Origin: Methanosarcina thermophila TM-1
Lineage (GTDB): Archaea > Halobacteriota > Methanosarcinia > Methanosarcinales > Methanosarcinaceae
NCBI RefSeq assembly: GCF_000969885.1
Contig: NZ_CP009501.1
Span: 1,922,001 to 1,986,000 of the forward strand
Reading direction: 5' to 3'
DNA length: 64,000 bases
Below the pieces are notes generated by a model. It had not been told where the DNA came from and made no database searches. It saw only the letters and a list, made by a program, of their open reading frames with translations. Below, one piece after another: positions 1 to 9,069 of this stretch; position 1 is the first letter of the stretch, and each line of letters begins with the position of its first letter. The translations under genes and the position numbers were made by a program.

Positions 1-137
1 TAATTAAGGATCTCGGGGTTTATCAGAGAACCTGCATACATTACAAGATCGGCTTTTTCAAGCAGTTCACGCCCGAGCACAGTAATAAGCTTCGGATTCC
101 CTGGACCTGCTCCCACAAAATACACTTTTCTTTCCAT
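1..137 (-). CDS. cbiF: cobalt-precorrin-4 methyltransferase CbiF, N-terminal part
   Basis: Only the first 45 codons lie in the window; the gene runs off the left edge. The peptide begins [19 protein letters not shown] and continues into a [10 protein letters not shown] stretch, the glycine-rich SAM-binding start and second conserved block of class III tetrapyrrole methyltransferases of the CbiF/CobM type. The family methylates C-11 of cobalt-precorrin-4 in the anaerobic corrin-ring pathway. It is the third gene of a minus-strand run cbiT-cbiL-cbiF, 72 bases after cbiL. Assignment rests on the short N-terminus and on the neighbours. Confidence 0.8.
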   Translation of the reverse strand, partial: MERKVYFVGAGPGNPKLITVLGRELLEKADLVMYAGSLINPEILN

Positions 138-209
138 CTGGCCATTCCCTCTACTTTCGTGTTTTTGTTCTAATTGTACTGAGTTCCGCGAATATTACGC
201 AGGGCAATT

Positions 210-818
210 TTATTTCTTTCCATAAATGATACTGAAGTAGTCCCCTTCTTCCGGAATTTCTTCTTTCTTGCGGATTATAAGCTCGTTGTCCGAAAAGAGT
301 CTTTCTGCAAAGATAAATTCCGTATATCCTTCAGCTTCAAGCTGTTTAACTATAGCTTTCGGCTGCGTCGCTTTCAGGTGAATCTTATACCTCACCTCAG
401 AGCCATCGCTAACTTCAAAAGAGTTCTCAATCGCAACATCAGTCCTGGCAGCAAAGGAGGTAATTGAACTTATTCCAGGTACAGTTGCGAGTTCAACGTC
501 AGGATAGTACTTACGCATTACCTTTTTTAGATGAGAAAAGGTAGAGAAAAAGTTAGGGTCGCCGATAAGCCCGAAAGCCACTGTGCCTTCTCTCGCCTCT
601 TTTGCCACCTTATCAGCATTTTCCTTCCAGAGAGCATTGAGAACTTCAATGTCTCTTATCATGGGAAACTCCAGGATTTCGGCATCTGCATAAGGAGCCA
701 CCAAATCTTTTGCCATGCGACCTGGGACATACACCTTATCGCTGTTTTTCAAAACTTCCACTGCCTTGAGGGTCAGAAGTTCAGGGTCTCCGGGACCAAG
801 TCCTACTCCTATTAACAT
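210..818 (-). CDS. cbiL: cobalt-precorrin-2 C20-methyltransferase CbiL
   Basis: A 202-residue tetrapyrrole methyltransferase. It opens with GVGLGPGDPELLTLKA, the SAM-binding loop typical of CbiL/CobI, and carries GLIGDPNFFSTFSHL and TVPGISSITSFAA in the expected middle positions. The family transfers a methyl group from SAM to C-20 of cobalt-precorrin-2, the first dedicated methylation of anaerobic cobalamin synthesis, which feeds the corrinoid methyltransferases of methanogens. The ATG is preceded by GGAG at a normal distance. Length is slightly short of the usual 220-240 residues, as is common in archaea. It lies between cbiT and cbiF on the same strand and is probably cotranscribed with them. 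Confidence 0.93.
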   Translation of the reverse strand: MLIGVGLGPGDPELLTLKAVEVLKNSDKVYVPGRMAKDLVAPYADAEILEFPMIRDIEVLNALWKENADKVAKEAREGTVAFGLIGDPNFFSTFSHLKKVMRKYYPDVELATVPGISSITSFAARTDVAIENSFEVSDGSEVRYKIHLKATQPKAIVKQLEAEGYTEFIFAERLFSDNELIIRKKEEIPEEGDYFSIIYGKK

Positions 819-878
819 GCTATCGCTCCATAAGTTATAAAAATAAATCTAAAGCAGAATTAAATTATAAGAAAATTT

Positions 879-1433
879 TCAGTTTTGCTTTTTTCCGACA
901 ACAATATACACGGGATTCTCGGGTTTAAACATCGTTTCTCCGGCAATTGGTGCACTCCTCGAAATAGAGACATGAACTACTTCATCAAAAATCCCGAGTC
1001 TTTTCATTACCTCAATTGTTCTGACAACCGTCTCGATACGGACGGCGTTTACTACAATACTTCGAGCTTTTTTCTTAACGAGTGCCTCCAGTACCGAGCC
1101 AATGTTCTTTGTTCCGCCGACAAAAGCACAGTCGATAAAGTCAGTAAAATCATCTGAATTAAGGAGATCCGAGGCTTCACCAGCTAAAATTCTGGCGTTT
1201 TCCATATTGAAATTCTTGAAATTAGTTTCAGTAGCTCTTAAAGCTTCATTTCGCGCATCTATCGCATAGATAGTCAGGTTTCGGGCAATTTTTGCTGCTT
1301 CAATTGAAACCGATCCCGTCCCGCAGCCTACATCTGCAAACCGATCTCCATCCCGCAGCCCCAGTTTGAAAAGGGATACAGCAATGATTTCAGGCTTTGT
1401 CGGACCTCCGCTAACACTTACTATTTCGGGCAT
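879..1433 (-). CDS. cbiT: cobalt-precorrin-6B C15-methyltransferase (decarboxylating) CbiT
   Basis: A 184-residue Rossmann methyltransferase. Residues about 31-41 read FADVGCGTGSV, the class I SAM-binding motif, and the N-terminus SVSGGPTKPEI matches the CbiT substrate-side loop. CbiT methylates C-15 and decarboxylates the C-12 acetate side chain of cobalt-precorrin-6B; in many organisms it is the N-terminal partner of CbiE, which is not in this window. The start has GAGGTAAAAC just before the ATG. It is the first gene of the run towards cbiL and cbiF, with a 60-base gap to cbiL, so the promoter should lie in the AT-rich DNA to its right. Confidence 0.92.
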   Translation of the reverse strand: MPEIVSVSGGPTKPEIIAVSLFKLGLRDGDRFADVGCGTGSVSIEAAKIARNLTIYAIDARNEALRATETNFKNFNMENARILAGEASDLLNSDDFTDFIDCAFVGGTKNIGSVLEALVKKKARSIVVNAVRIETVVRTIEVMKRLGIFDEVVHVSISRSAPIAGETMFKPENPVYIVVGKKQN

Positions 1434-2165
1434 GTTTTACCTCGGGGGAAAGTAAAGCAAATATATGAAATGTAAATTAAATATATGTCGATATAATATT
1501 TAATTTTATTAAACAGATTATATACTAGGTTGAAAAGGAAGACGCGCTTCATTCAGAGATAATTATATAGAGTACATAATCGAAATTGAATATTAATAAT
1601 TCAAATCAATTTTTTCAGGTAAGCTCGATTATAAATATAACTTGTTGTAGATATACCTTATTATCGGTAAGAAGGACAGGATAGGAAAGTAAACTTTCAT
1701 AAAACTATGGAAAAAATCGGGAAAAATTTCGTAAGAAAATGTTTATGCTCATTCTTTAAATATTATACCGCCTTTTTTCCAGAAGGTATCTGTAAGTTTT
1801 TGAAAGAAAATGAGATGGTATCTTTTATCAGACTTAATAAAATAAAGAGAATAATATATAAATACCTTTTGTATTTAAAAGAAAGAGATTTTAAACATAA
1901 AAACATATCATTAACTTATCGCGGTCGTATAAAGTAAGCACTGGCGTTTAAGAATCAGGACATATAAAGTAAGATGCTGTTTGATGAAAAAAACCATAAT
2001 TGCCCCCAAAAGTGTTTTTTTTAACAGGAAACTAAGGTTCTTCGGTTAAATACAACTGATTTTTTGATCGATATATCTGAAACAGATTTTCATTGGAAAA
2101 GCTAGCAGTAAAAGCCCGCTCTCTCGATGCAGGGCCTTGTCGTCTGAAAGAAAGGAGGAAAAGCA
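1434..2165. other. AT-rich intergenic region between cbiT and the citrate-synthase-like gene
   Basis: Divergent promoter region of 732 bases. A 76-codon open frame at 1707-1937 is rich in Lys, Phe and Ile, has no ribosome-binding site and resembles no family I know, so it is not called. An inverted repeat TTGAAT/ATTCAA lies at 1586-1604. Near the right end AAGGAGG at about 2152 serves the next gene. Confidence 0.5.
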
Positions 2166-3494
2166 ATGAAAATTTACGAATCATATGATGATCTGCCCAA
2201 ATTAAAGCTGCCTTATGGAAACGATGTGCACATAAGTGACAGCACTATTCGTGACGGCTCCCAGATGCCGGGAATAGTCCTGAGCAGAGAACACAAGCTT
2301 CAAATTTATGAGTACCTGCACGAGATAGGGATTGAAAAACTCGAGGCATTTGTATTCAATAAAAGGGATAGAGATGCCGTTGATCTTATGTTCGATATAG
2401 GGTACGAGTTTCCTGAAATCACAGGCTGGGCAAGAGCCTCAAGAGCCGATATTGACAAGGTTCTTGAGGTCGATGGGATAAAGGAAACTGGAATCCTGAT
2501 GTCAGTATCGGATACCCATATTTTCTCCAAAATGAGGCTCTCAGGCAGGGAGGAAGCCGAAGAGAAATACCTGGATGCCCTGCAGTATGCGGTAGATCAC
2601 GGACTTCGCACAAGAGCACACCTTGAGGATATGACAAGGGCAGATAATTACGGTTTTGTTTTCCCGCTTGTTGAGAAAATCATGGAAATCGACCCTGACT
2701 GTATTATTCGCGTCTGTGATACTGTAGGGTACGGAATGCCCTTTGCGAATATTGACGAGCCATACGGAATTCCGAAAATCGTTCAGCACCTCAAAGAAGA
2801 AATCGGGGTTAAAAACATAGAGACACATATCCATGATGATTACGGATTTGGATCGGCAAGCTCAATTGCAGGTTTCTGGTACGGAGCAAACTGGACAAGT
2901 GTGACTTTCCTGGGCATAGGAGAACGTGCAGGGAATAGTGAAATGGAGAAAATTCTGCTTTTCCTGGCAGATAGGGTAGAAGGCTTTGAGCGATACAACC
3001 TTGAGCCGGTTACTCGCTTTGCAAGGTTCATGGAAAAAGAACTCGGGCTGCGGGTTCCGAGAAATAAGGCTGTAGTTGGGAAGAACATTTTTGCCCACGA
3101 GTCTGGAATACATGCCGCAGGCGTCCTCAAAAATCCCTTCAATTACGAACCCTATCCTCCGGAATTGGTGGGAGGAAAGCGGCTCTTGCTTATAGGTGAC
3201 TCTTCGGGACTGGAAGTTATACGATATAAGGTTCAAGAGACCTTAAATGATCTTCTTGACGTTGAGACAATAGTGGAAAAAGATGATAGCCGACTCCTGA
3301 AAATCCAGGCCGAAATCCAGAAGCTCTATGATAATGAGGAAAGGGTTTCCTGTATCTCTGATGAAGAACTGCTTGCTTATGTAGAGAAATACTTCCTTTA
3401 CCAGCCCATCTGCGATCCTGTACATACAGGGCGTAGAAAACTGAAAAACAAAGGGAAAATAGCTGAGTCAGAGGAAAGAAAATTGAAGGAATAA
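2166..3494 (+). CDS. DRE-TIM citrate/homocitrate synthase-family enzyme (probable Re-citrate synthase)
   Basis: A 442-residue member of the isopropylmalate/homocitrate/citramalate synthase family. It shows the metal- and acetyl-CoA-binding start SDSTIRDGSQMPG (residues about 24-36), the HIHDDYGFG metal site (about 221-229) and the GIGERAGNSEMEK loop (about 250-262). It lacks the C-terminal LeuA regulatory domain. Known: anaerobes lacking ordinary citrate synthase can use a Re-stereospecific enzyme of this family. Inferred: its tail-to-tail position, 23 bases from an isocitrate dehydrogenase, suggests citrate formation for 2-oxoglutarate and glutamate synthesis. Homocitrate synthase for coenzyme B or another acyl-transfer role remains possible. 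AAGGAGGAAAAGCAATG gives a clear start. Confidence 0.7.
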   Translation: MKIYESYDDLPKLKLPYGNDVHISDSTIRDGSQMPGIVLSREHKLQIYEYLHEIGIEKLEAFVFNKRDRDAVDLMFDIGYEFPEITGWARASRADIDKVLEVDGIKETGILMSVSDTHIFSKMRLSGREEAEEKYLDALQYAVDHGLRTRAHLEDMTRADNYGFVFPLVEKIMEIDPDCIIRVCDTVGYGMPFANIDEPYGIPKIVQHLKEEIGVKNIETHIHDDYGFGSASSIAGFWYGANWTSVTFLGIGERAGNSEMEKILLFLADRVEGFERYNLEPVTRFARFMEKELGLRVPRNKAVVGKNIFAHESGIHAAGVLKNPFNYEPYPPELVGGKRLLLIGDSSGLEVIRYKVQETLNDLLDVETIVEKDDSRLLKIQAEIQKLYDNEERVSCISDEELLAYVEKYFLYQPICDPVHTGRRKLKNKGKIAESEERKLKE

Positions 3495-3517
3495 AGGAAT
3501 TTTCCTTCAGTGCCTTC

Positions 3518-4546
3518 TTATTTGAGAATTTCTGCCGTATATTTTGCAATCTCGCCAGCCATCTGACTGAGTTTGGCATTGCCTCCGAGATCATAGGTTA
3601 CATACTTGCCTTCGGAAATTACACGTTCTGTAGCCTTAAATATCGCTTCAGACTTCTCCTTTTCTCCAAGATAATCAAGCATCCATGCTCCTGCAAGTAT
3701 GGTTGCGACAGGGTTTACTTTGTCCTGACCTGCATATTTTGGAGCTGAGCCGTGAGCAGGCTCAAACATTGCGAAGGAATCCCCGATATTGGCAGAATAA
3801 ATCAGCCCGATGCTGCCTACCAGAGCCGAGCACTCCTCACTGATTACATCCATAAAGAGGTTTGTAGAAAGAAGGACTTTTTTATTGAAAATCTGTGGGT
3901 TCTTAATTAGCTGCTGAGCAATATTATCAATATGATAAGGCCATATCTCGATATCCGGATAGCTCTGCCCGACCTTTTCGACCTCTTCTAAGAAATAACC
4001 GCAGGTTAGTTTCAGGATATTGCTCTTATGGATTGGCACAACAGCGTCATAGCCTCTTCTCTTAGCTTCCTCGAAAGCGTAGCTTGCAATCTTCCTGGAT
4101 GCTGTACGTGTAATTTTGCGGATTGCAATAGAAACATCGTCTGTGAGCTGGATCTCCTCTCCAATGTAGAGACCTTCCGTGCCTTCGCGCACACAGACCA
4201 TTTCCACATCCCCAAGAGGTGGATTTGAATTAGGGAAAGTTTTGATTGGTCGCACGTTTGCATAGAGATCGTACTTTCTCCTTATGGATACAGCCACACT
4301 CCTTGGAGAGCCTATGCCTCCAGGTGTGGTTGTCGGGCCTTTAAAACAGGCATCAGAACTGTCAAGAATCTCCCAAGTCTCATCCGGGATAAGGGAATTG
4401 CCTCCGTGCTTTTCCCACCATTCAGCCCCTGCTTCACACATAACAAATTCAATGTCTGTGCCAGCGGCTTCTACAACTTTAAGCATTGCATCCACAAGTT
4501 CGGGACCTACCCCGTCACCTTTGATTACTGCTGCGGTTTTACTCAT
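3518..4546 (-). CDS. icd: NAD-type isocitrate dehydrogenase
   Basis: A 342-residue beta-decarboxylating dehydrogenase. It has the N-terminal IKGDGVGPELVDAM motif, a substrate loop SPRSVAVSIRRKYDLYANVRP with Ser at the position that contacts the gamma-carboxylate in isocitrate enzymes, and FEPAHGSAPKYAGQ near the coenzyme site. The family also includes isopropylmalate (LeuB) and homoisocitrate (AksF) dehydrogenases; the loop and the convergent citrate-synthase-like neighbour favour isocitrate to 2-oxoglutarate. An upstream in-frame GTG at 4555 exists, but the ATG at 4546 has GGTGATA directly before it and is preferred. No aconitase is adjacent. Confidence 0.78.
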   Translation of the reverse strand: MSKTAAVIKGDGVGPELVDAMLKVVEAAGTDIEFVMCEAGAEWWEKHGGNSLIPDETWEILDSSDACFKGPTTTPGGIGSPRSVAVSIRRKYDLYANVRPIKTFPNSNPPLGDVEMVCVREGTEGLYIGEEIQLTDDVSIAIRKITRTASRKIASYAFEEAKRRGYDAVVPIHKSNILKLTCGYFLEEVEKVGQSYPDIEIWPYHIDNIAQQLIKNPQIFNKKVLLSTNLFMDVISEECSALVGSIGLIYSANIGDSFAMFEPAHGSAPKYAGQDKVNPVATILAGAWMLDYLGEKEKSEAIFKATERVISEGKYVTYDLGGNAKLSQMAGEIAKYTAEILK

Positions 4547-4800
4547 TATTATCACCAGATCTTAGGGTTCGTATTTAAAGAACCGTAGCGACTGAAAAGC
4601 TGAAAATGGGGAACTTTTCGAAAATTCGGTAAGAATAATTGAATCTTCCCGCGTACTGAACGTAAGGCTATATATTTCAAGTTTTGGGTAATTAATACTT
4701 GTCGAATAATCTTTAACGTGAAGTCAGCTCCGGGGCACAAACACCTGAGCACATGCAAACTTTAATTGAAGCTAGAAATTCAGACTTTTGAGGAATAAAA

Positions 4801-5643
4801 ATGCCTGCAAAAATTCCGATCACCGATAACCACATGCACATCGATCCAAGAGCCAGGGGGCTGGAAGCAGTAAAGGAATTCAAAAACTCAGGTGGAACTC
4901 ATATAATTCTGGTCACCAAACCAAGCTGGTCGCTTGGAATAACCGTCAAAAAACCCGAAGATTACCTTATGGTTTTTGACGAAACAGTCGAACTCGCATC
5001 AAAAATTCGGGAGCTTGGAGTTGGAGCTTTTCCAGTGCTTGGAGTCCATCCCGCAGAAATCTCAAAACTTACAGAATATATGGATCTGCAGGAAGCTACT
5101 GGGATAATGCAAAGAGGTCTCGAACTTGCTTCGGGATACGTTGAAAAAGGACTTGCCGTAGGGATAAAGTCAGGACGCCCCCACTATCCTGTAACTTCAG
5201 AGGTTTGGGAAGCTTCGAATGAAATTATGGAGTATGCATTTTCCCTGGGAAAAGAACAGGACTGTGCAGTTCAGCTTCATACCGAAAGTGTGGGAGAGCC
5301 TGAAATTCGTGATATAGTAAAGAGGGCAAAGAAAACAGGAATAAAAATGTATAGGGTTGTCAAGCACTACTCGCCGCCCCTGGTGAAAACCTGTGAGGAA
5401 CTTGGACTTTTCCCGGGGGTAATCTCGGTTAAAGGGGCAATAGAGCATGCGCTTGAGGAGGGTACACGATTTATGATGGAAACAGATTACATTGATGATC
5501 CCGACAGACCAGGCGCAGTACTTGGCCCGAAGACAGTCCCCAAAAGAACCATAAAGCTCATGGAAACCTATGGTGAGGAGCCGTTCTGGATAATTCATAA
5601 AGAAAATCCTGAAAAGGTATATGGTATTGAAATCAAAATTTAA
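4801..5643 (+). CDS. TatD-like metal-dependent hydrolase
   Basis: A 280-residue TIM-barrel amidohydrolase of the TatD-related archaeal group. The DNHMHIDPRA start gives the HxH metal pair (residues about 10-12); VLGVHPAEI near residue 80 and VQLHTESVGEP near residue 158 supply later metal-binding histidines, and METDYIDDP near 225 the conserved aspartate. Bacterial TatD proteins are exonucleases or deoxyribonucleases; the substrate of this archaeal subgroup is not known to me. GAGGAATAAAA precedes the ATG. It is transcribed away from the isocitrate dehydrogenase gene and appears monocistronic. Confidence 0.8.
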   Translation: MPAKIPITDNHMHIDPRARGLEAVKEFKNSGGTHIILVTKPSWSLGITVKKPEDYLMVFDETVELASKIRELGVGAFPVLGVHPAEISKLTEYMDLQEATGIMQRGLELASGYVEKGLAVGIKSGRPHYPVTSEVWEASNEIMEYAFSLGKEQDCAVQLHTESVGEPEIRDIVKRAKKTGIKMYRVVKHYSPPLVKTCEELGLFPGVISVKGAIEHALEEGTRFMMETDYIDDPDRPGAVLGPKTVPKRTIKLMETYGEEPFWIIHKENPEKVYGIEIKI

Positions 5644-5712
5644 AGGACTTTTGGAAAAGGAACATCAGATTAAAGAATTGTGTAAAACTAGAAGTAAAGG
5701 AGAACTTAAAAG

Positions 5713-5828
5713 ATGGATTCAGGAAAAAAGCTCAAAAAAGAGGGTCGAGAAAAGAGCTCAACATGAAAAGGGATTCAAAGCCCCATAAGATAAAAAAGCA
5801 CTTAAAAGCAGAAGGGAAAGAGGCTTAA
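5713..5828 (+). other. two ATGA-overlapping micro-ORFs (17 and 21 codons)
   Basis: Behind AAAGGAG at about 5697-5703 an ATG at 5713 opens a 17-codon basic peptide beginning MDSGKKLKKEG; its TGA overlaps an ATG (ATGA at 5763-5766) that opens a second 21-codon peptide ending at the TAA at 5826-5828. Both are rich in Lys, Glu and Ser. The ribosome-binding site and stop-start overlap look like translational coupling, but such short frames arise easily by chance. They could also be a decayed reading frame downstream of the TatD-like gene. No function is proposed. Confidence 0.25.
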
Positions 5829-6035
5829 GAATACACTATCTAATTGAGCCCTCGCCATCTAATTGAGCCCTCTGTCATTCCCGGAGGGGAAAACTGTCTA
5901 GAACTATGTGTTGCTGCTAGAACAAAGCTTGTAGTTGAAATTTATTTTCTCCAATTAACTTATTTTTTATTTACTGTGAATTGACTGTTTTGTTTTCTAT
6001 TCTGGAATTTACTATTTCGTCTTTTACTTTGAGAT
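5829..6035. repeat. 19-bp tandem duplication and T-rich spacer
   Basis: The unit ATCTAATTGAGCCCTC occurs at 5838 and 5857, a 19-bp direct duplication, and is followed by CCCGGAGGGG. The rest, to 6035, is T-rich and lies just beyond the stop codon of the minus-strand MBF1 gene, where oligo-T on the plus strand would not act as its terminator. Nothing else is recognised here. Confidence 0.6.
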
Positions 6036-6521
6036 TTACTTTCTCTTTATTTTCACAATATCTCCGAGGGTAGTATCCTTTCTCACGTGAGAGACTTCCT
6101 GCCCTGATACCTCTATACGTTCCGTAAGTTTGATATTAAGAGCGTGCTCGAGTTTCTTTCGAACGGAATCTTCCGGTACGATTTCTTTGCGTTCTATTTT
6201 TTTGATCAGAGATGCTTTTTCCTTGATGTTTTCAGCCAGATCCTCCTGAGACCAGCCTTTGGCTTCTCTGGCTTCCCGAATAATATGATCATAGTCATCC
6301 ACGAGTTCATCTTTCAAAATATCGAAAAAATCCCTTTTTGGCTTATTTTCGGTTCGTGGGACCACTCGAACCACTGGAGAGATTTTTCTTGACACAGGAG
6401 TTCGTTTGTCAACGGGTTTACCGTATGAAGCACATTTTTGGCAGACTTGGAGTTCACTGTTATCAATTGTAATGTATATGGGCTTTCCGCGGATCTCTGC
6501 ACCACATATTTCGCATTGCAT
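6036..6521 (-). CDS. archaeal multiprotein-bridging-factor-like regulator (aMBF1)
   Basis: A 161-residue protein with an N-terminal zinc ribbon (CEICG at residues 3-7 and CQKC about 26 residues later) and a C-terminal helix-turn-helix (residues about 75-130: [19 protein letters not shown] then [10 protein letters not shown]). This order is that of archaeal MBF1, a basal-transcription or ribosome-associated factor homologous to eukaryotic MBF1. A GTG at 6530 is in frame, but the ATG at 6521 has GTGATC four bases upstream. The gene is divergent from PAN with only 57 bases between the start codons, a pairing consistent with shared control. Confidence 0.9.
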   Translation of the reverse strand: MQCEICGAEIRGKPIYITIDNSELQVCQKCASYGKPVDKRTPVSRKISPVVRVVPRTENKPKRDFFDILKDELVDDYDHIIREAREAKGWSQEDLAENIKEKASLIKKIERKEIVPEDSVRKKLEHALNIKLTERIEVSGQEVSHVRKDTTLGDIVKIKRK

Positions 6522-6540
6522 ATTGATCACTTCGAAAACG

Positions 6541-6574
6541 CTATATACGGTATGGACTTAAATATTATTCGGAG
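6541..6574. promoter_or_regulatory. shared aMBF1/PAN divergent promoter segment
   Basis: The 57 bases between the two start codons contain one obvious TATA element, the self-complementary TATATA at 6542-6547, and GGAG at 6571-6574 as PAN's ribosome-binding site. For PAN the box would place the transcript start about 10 bases before the ATG. For aMBF1 it would place the start almost at the ATG, giving a near-leaderless mRNA. A single symmetrical box serving both directions is an inference. Confidence 0.4.
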
Positions 6575-6578
6575 CTCC

Positions 6579-7874
6579 ATGACGGAAAGTACCAGAAGTA
6601 AGGATGAAAGCATGCGCAGTCACCTTGGTAAGCCCAAACCGTTATATGACGGAATCGAGCCTGGAGAGCTGGGGGAAGTAATTGAAAGCGTCCAGGACCG
6701 AATGAGGCAACTTGAAAGCCGAAACAGTTTTCTGGAAGAGCAGTGCAGCCAGATTGAGTCAGAAAAACGCTATCTGGAAAACCAGAAGATAAAGTATGAA
6801 CGGGAAATACGAAAGTTGCAGTCTGAACTGGATCGGATGAAGACTTCCCCGCTCATCATTGGTACGGTCATTGACGTGATTAAGAATGACAGGATAATTG
6901 TCCGGAGCAGCAACGGACCTCAGTTCCTGGTTAATGTCTCACAATATATCGATGAAAAGAAACTGCTGCCAGGGGCAAAGGTTGCCCTGAACCAGCATAC
7001 GCTCGCCATTGCCGAGGTTATTCCTTCTACGGAAGAGCCTTTTGTCGCTGCAATGGAAGTCCTCGAAAGCGTGGAGGTGGACTATGACCAAATAGGCGGT
7101 CTAGATGAGCAAATCCAGGAACTTCGAGAGGCAGTCGAGCTTCCTCTCATTGAGCCAGAACGTTTTGCCCGGATAGGTATCGAGCCTCCTAAGGGAGTTC
7201 TTCTCTATGGGCTCCCAGGAACTGGAAAAACCCTGCTTGCAAAAGCTGTGGCTCACAGAACTAATGCGACCTTTATCAGGGTAGTAGGTTCTGAGCTCGT
7301 GCAGAAATACATAGGGGACGGTTCCAAACTCGTAAGGGAAATCTTCGAGATGGCCCGGAGAAAAGCCCCGAGCATTATCTTCATTGATGAGCTGGACTCA
7401 ATTGCCGCAAGGCGTCTGAATGAGACGACCGGCGCAGACCGTGAGGTTCAGAGGACACTCATGCAGTTGCTGGCAGAGATGGACGGATTTGACAAAAGGA
7501 AAAATATCAGGATTATTGCAGCAACAAACCGTCCAGATGTCCTTGACCCGGCGATTCTCAGACCAGGTCGCTTTGATAGGCATGTCCATGTCCCGATGCC
7601 CGGAATAGAAGCCAGAAAAAAGATTCTCGAAATTCATTGTAAGAAAATGGCTCTTGCAGCAGATATTGACTTTAAAAGGCTTGCAAAAATTACCGAAGGA
7701 ATGAGCGGAGCAGACCTGAAGGCAATAGCTACAGAGGCAGGTATGTTTGCTGTCAGGAAGGACAAAGAATTTGTTGAGATGGAAGACTTCCTCGAAGCAG
7801 TGGATAAGGTATCTATGGCTGCAAATACGCAGAAGATGATGCCCTCCAATCTTCCTGAAAGCATGTTTGTATAA
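6579..7874 (+). CDS. pan: proteasome-activating nucleotidase PAN
   Basis: A 431-residue AAA ATPase that unfolds proteins for the archaeal 20S proteasome. It has an N-terminal coiled coil (about residues 25-90), an OB-like domain with [10 protein letters not shown], Walker A GLPGTGKT, Walker [11 protein letters not shown], and the second region of homology ending in RPGRFDRHV. The ATG at 6579 is chosen because GGAG precedes it; the frame stays open further upstream but into the divergent gene. The protein ends in Met-Phe-Val, a variant of the C-terminal HbYX gate-opening motif with Phe for Tyr. No proteasome subunit gene is nearby. Confidence 0.96.
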   Translation: MTESTRSKDESMRSHLGKPKPLYDGIEPGELGEVIESVQDRMRQLESRNSFLEEQCSQIESEKRYLENQKIKYEREIRKLQSELDRMKTSPLIIGTVIDVIKNDRIIVRSSNGPQFLVNVSQYIDEKKLLPGAKVALNQHTLAIAEVIPSTEEPFVAAMEVLESVEVDYDQIGGLDEQIQELREAVELPLIEPERFARIGIEPPKGVLLYGLPGTGKTLLAKAVAHRTNATFIRVVGSELVQKYIGDGSKLVREIFEMARRKAPSIIFIDELDSIAARRLNETTGADREVQRTLMQLLAEMDGFDKRKNIRIIAATNRPDVLDPAILRPGRFDRHVHVPMPGIEARKKILEIHCKKMALAADIDFKRLAKITEGMSGADLKAIATEAGMFAVRKDKEFVEMEDFLEAVDKVSMAANTQKMMPSNLPESMFV

Positions 7875-7901
7875 AAGTCTCTTTCAGCAAACTGAATAGA
7901 A

Positions 7902-7925
7902 AGCCCCTATGGGGGCTCATTTTTA
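7902..7925 (+). terminator. hairpin terminator after PAN
   Basis: A perfect 6-bp stem AGCCCC (7902-7907) / GGGGCT (7912-7917) with a TATG loop, followed by CATTTTTAT. It lies 28 bases after the PAN stop and before the DUF99 gene. Confidence 0.65.
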
Positions 7926-7948
7926 TATTAGCTGAGAGAATAAGGGTT

Positions 7949-8632
7949 TTGCCTGAAGAATTAAGGGTTTCCCTGGACAGAAATTTTTTAGAGGACATTT
8001 ACGGGAAACCGACAAACTATTTTTGTAATCCAGACATAAGAGCATCTGTGAATTCAGATTTCCATATTAAGCCCGAAATTCGAATTCTGGGTATAGATGA
8101 TTCTGCGCTCCTCAGTGAAAAAGTGATGATAGTTGGGGCTGTTTTAAGGGGCGGGGACTGGATTGATGGAGTTCTTAGCTCAGAGATTACTAAGGATGGG
8201 CTTGATGCTACTGATATTATATGCAGCATGATAAAGAATAGCAAACATTATGGTCAGATAAGAGCGATTATTCTCGATGGAGTTACCTATGGAGGCTTTA
8301 ATGTTGTGGATATACAGAAACTTTACAGGGAAACCGGAATCCCTGTAATTGTGGTTATGCGATCCTGCCCGGATTTTGAAAAAATTAAATCCGCCCTTAA
8401 ATATTTTCCAGATGGAGGAGAGCGCTGGGAAATTATAAAACGGGCTGGAAAAATAGAAAAAATTCCCAGTAAAAAAAATTCTATTTACATCCAGAGAGCT
8501 GGCATAGGCTTGGAAACTGTGAAAAAGATTATTCAGCTTACTTCAACAAGAAGCAGTGTTCCTGAGCCTCTCAGAGTTGCCCATTTAATCGCGACAGGCA
8601 TTGTTCTAGGAGAATCAAGAGGTAAAGCATAA
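7949..8632 (+). CDS. DUF99 / UPF0215 family protein
   Basis: A 227-residue protein of the archaeal DUF99 family, a fold related to endonuclease V; catalytic activity is unproven. Seen: IRILGIDDSAL near residue 47, an AIILDGVTYGGFNVVDI core around residue 110, PVIVVMRSCPDFEKI, and a C-terminal EPLRVAHLIATGIVLGESRGKA. The acidic residues of the IDD and LDG segments are the likely metal ligands by analogy with endonuclease V. The start is uncertain: TTG at 7949 follows AAGGG, whereas a GTG at 8048 would begin nearer the conserved core. It follows the PAN terminator, so it probably has its own promoter. Confidence 0.75.
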   Translation: MPEELRVSLDRNFLEDIYGKPTNYFCNPDIRASVNSDFHIKPEIRILGIDDSALLSEKVMIVGAVLRGGDWIDGVLSSEITKDGLDATDIICSMIKNSKHYGQIRAIILDGVTYGGFNVVDIQKLYRETGIPVIVVMRSCPDFEKIKSALKYFPDGGERWEIIKRAGKIEKIPSKKNSIYIQRAGIGLETVKKIIQLTSTRSSVPEPLRVAHLIATGIVLGESRGKA

Positions 8633-9069
8633 CTACTGTTAATTCTCTAGAGAATGCGCAAAATGAAACCGAGATCATATAGGAGAATTAATCACATAAA
8701 TTAGTGCATATAAATTCGGAGAAAATGGAAAGGTAAAAATATAGGAACGACTTGAAAAAAATAAAATAATAAAAAAATGAATAATTTGGCTAAGTAAATT
8801 AAAGAAGATTGGGAAGAAGGGAATAGAAAATAGGGAATAAAACGGACTATAATAAGCCGTGAATAGAACCTGAGGTTAAACGGGAAAGTCGAAGAATTTA
8901 ATAAAATTCTTAAACAAATACCGTATAAGTTTAAAGACTGGAAAAGGAAAAATATTAAATTGGAAACTGTATATGTGAAGGTTGAAATACACGTATTCCC
9001 CCTAAAAATAAATTTATTCTTTAATACCAGCCATTAAAATTACCCCGTAAAATGGAGGAAAACAGTAGC
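8633..9069. other. AT-rich leader/promoter region of ftsZ
   Basis: About 440 bases, very A-rich, with no open frame worth calling. It should contain the ftsZ promoter. AATTTATTC at about 9010 is a weak TATA candidate. GGAGG at 9054-9058 is the ftsZ ribosome-binding site. Confidence 0.5.

Noticed and set aside
1707-1937. A 76-codon frame upstream of the citrate-synthase-like gene
   Set aside because: Lys/Phe-rich composition of AT-rich DNA, no ribosome-binding site and no recognisable family.
9052-9069. Upstream ATG of ftsZ as start
   Set aside because: The GGAGG that should bind the ribosome lies inside this extension, so the next ATG is preferred.
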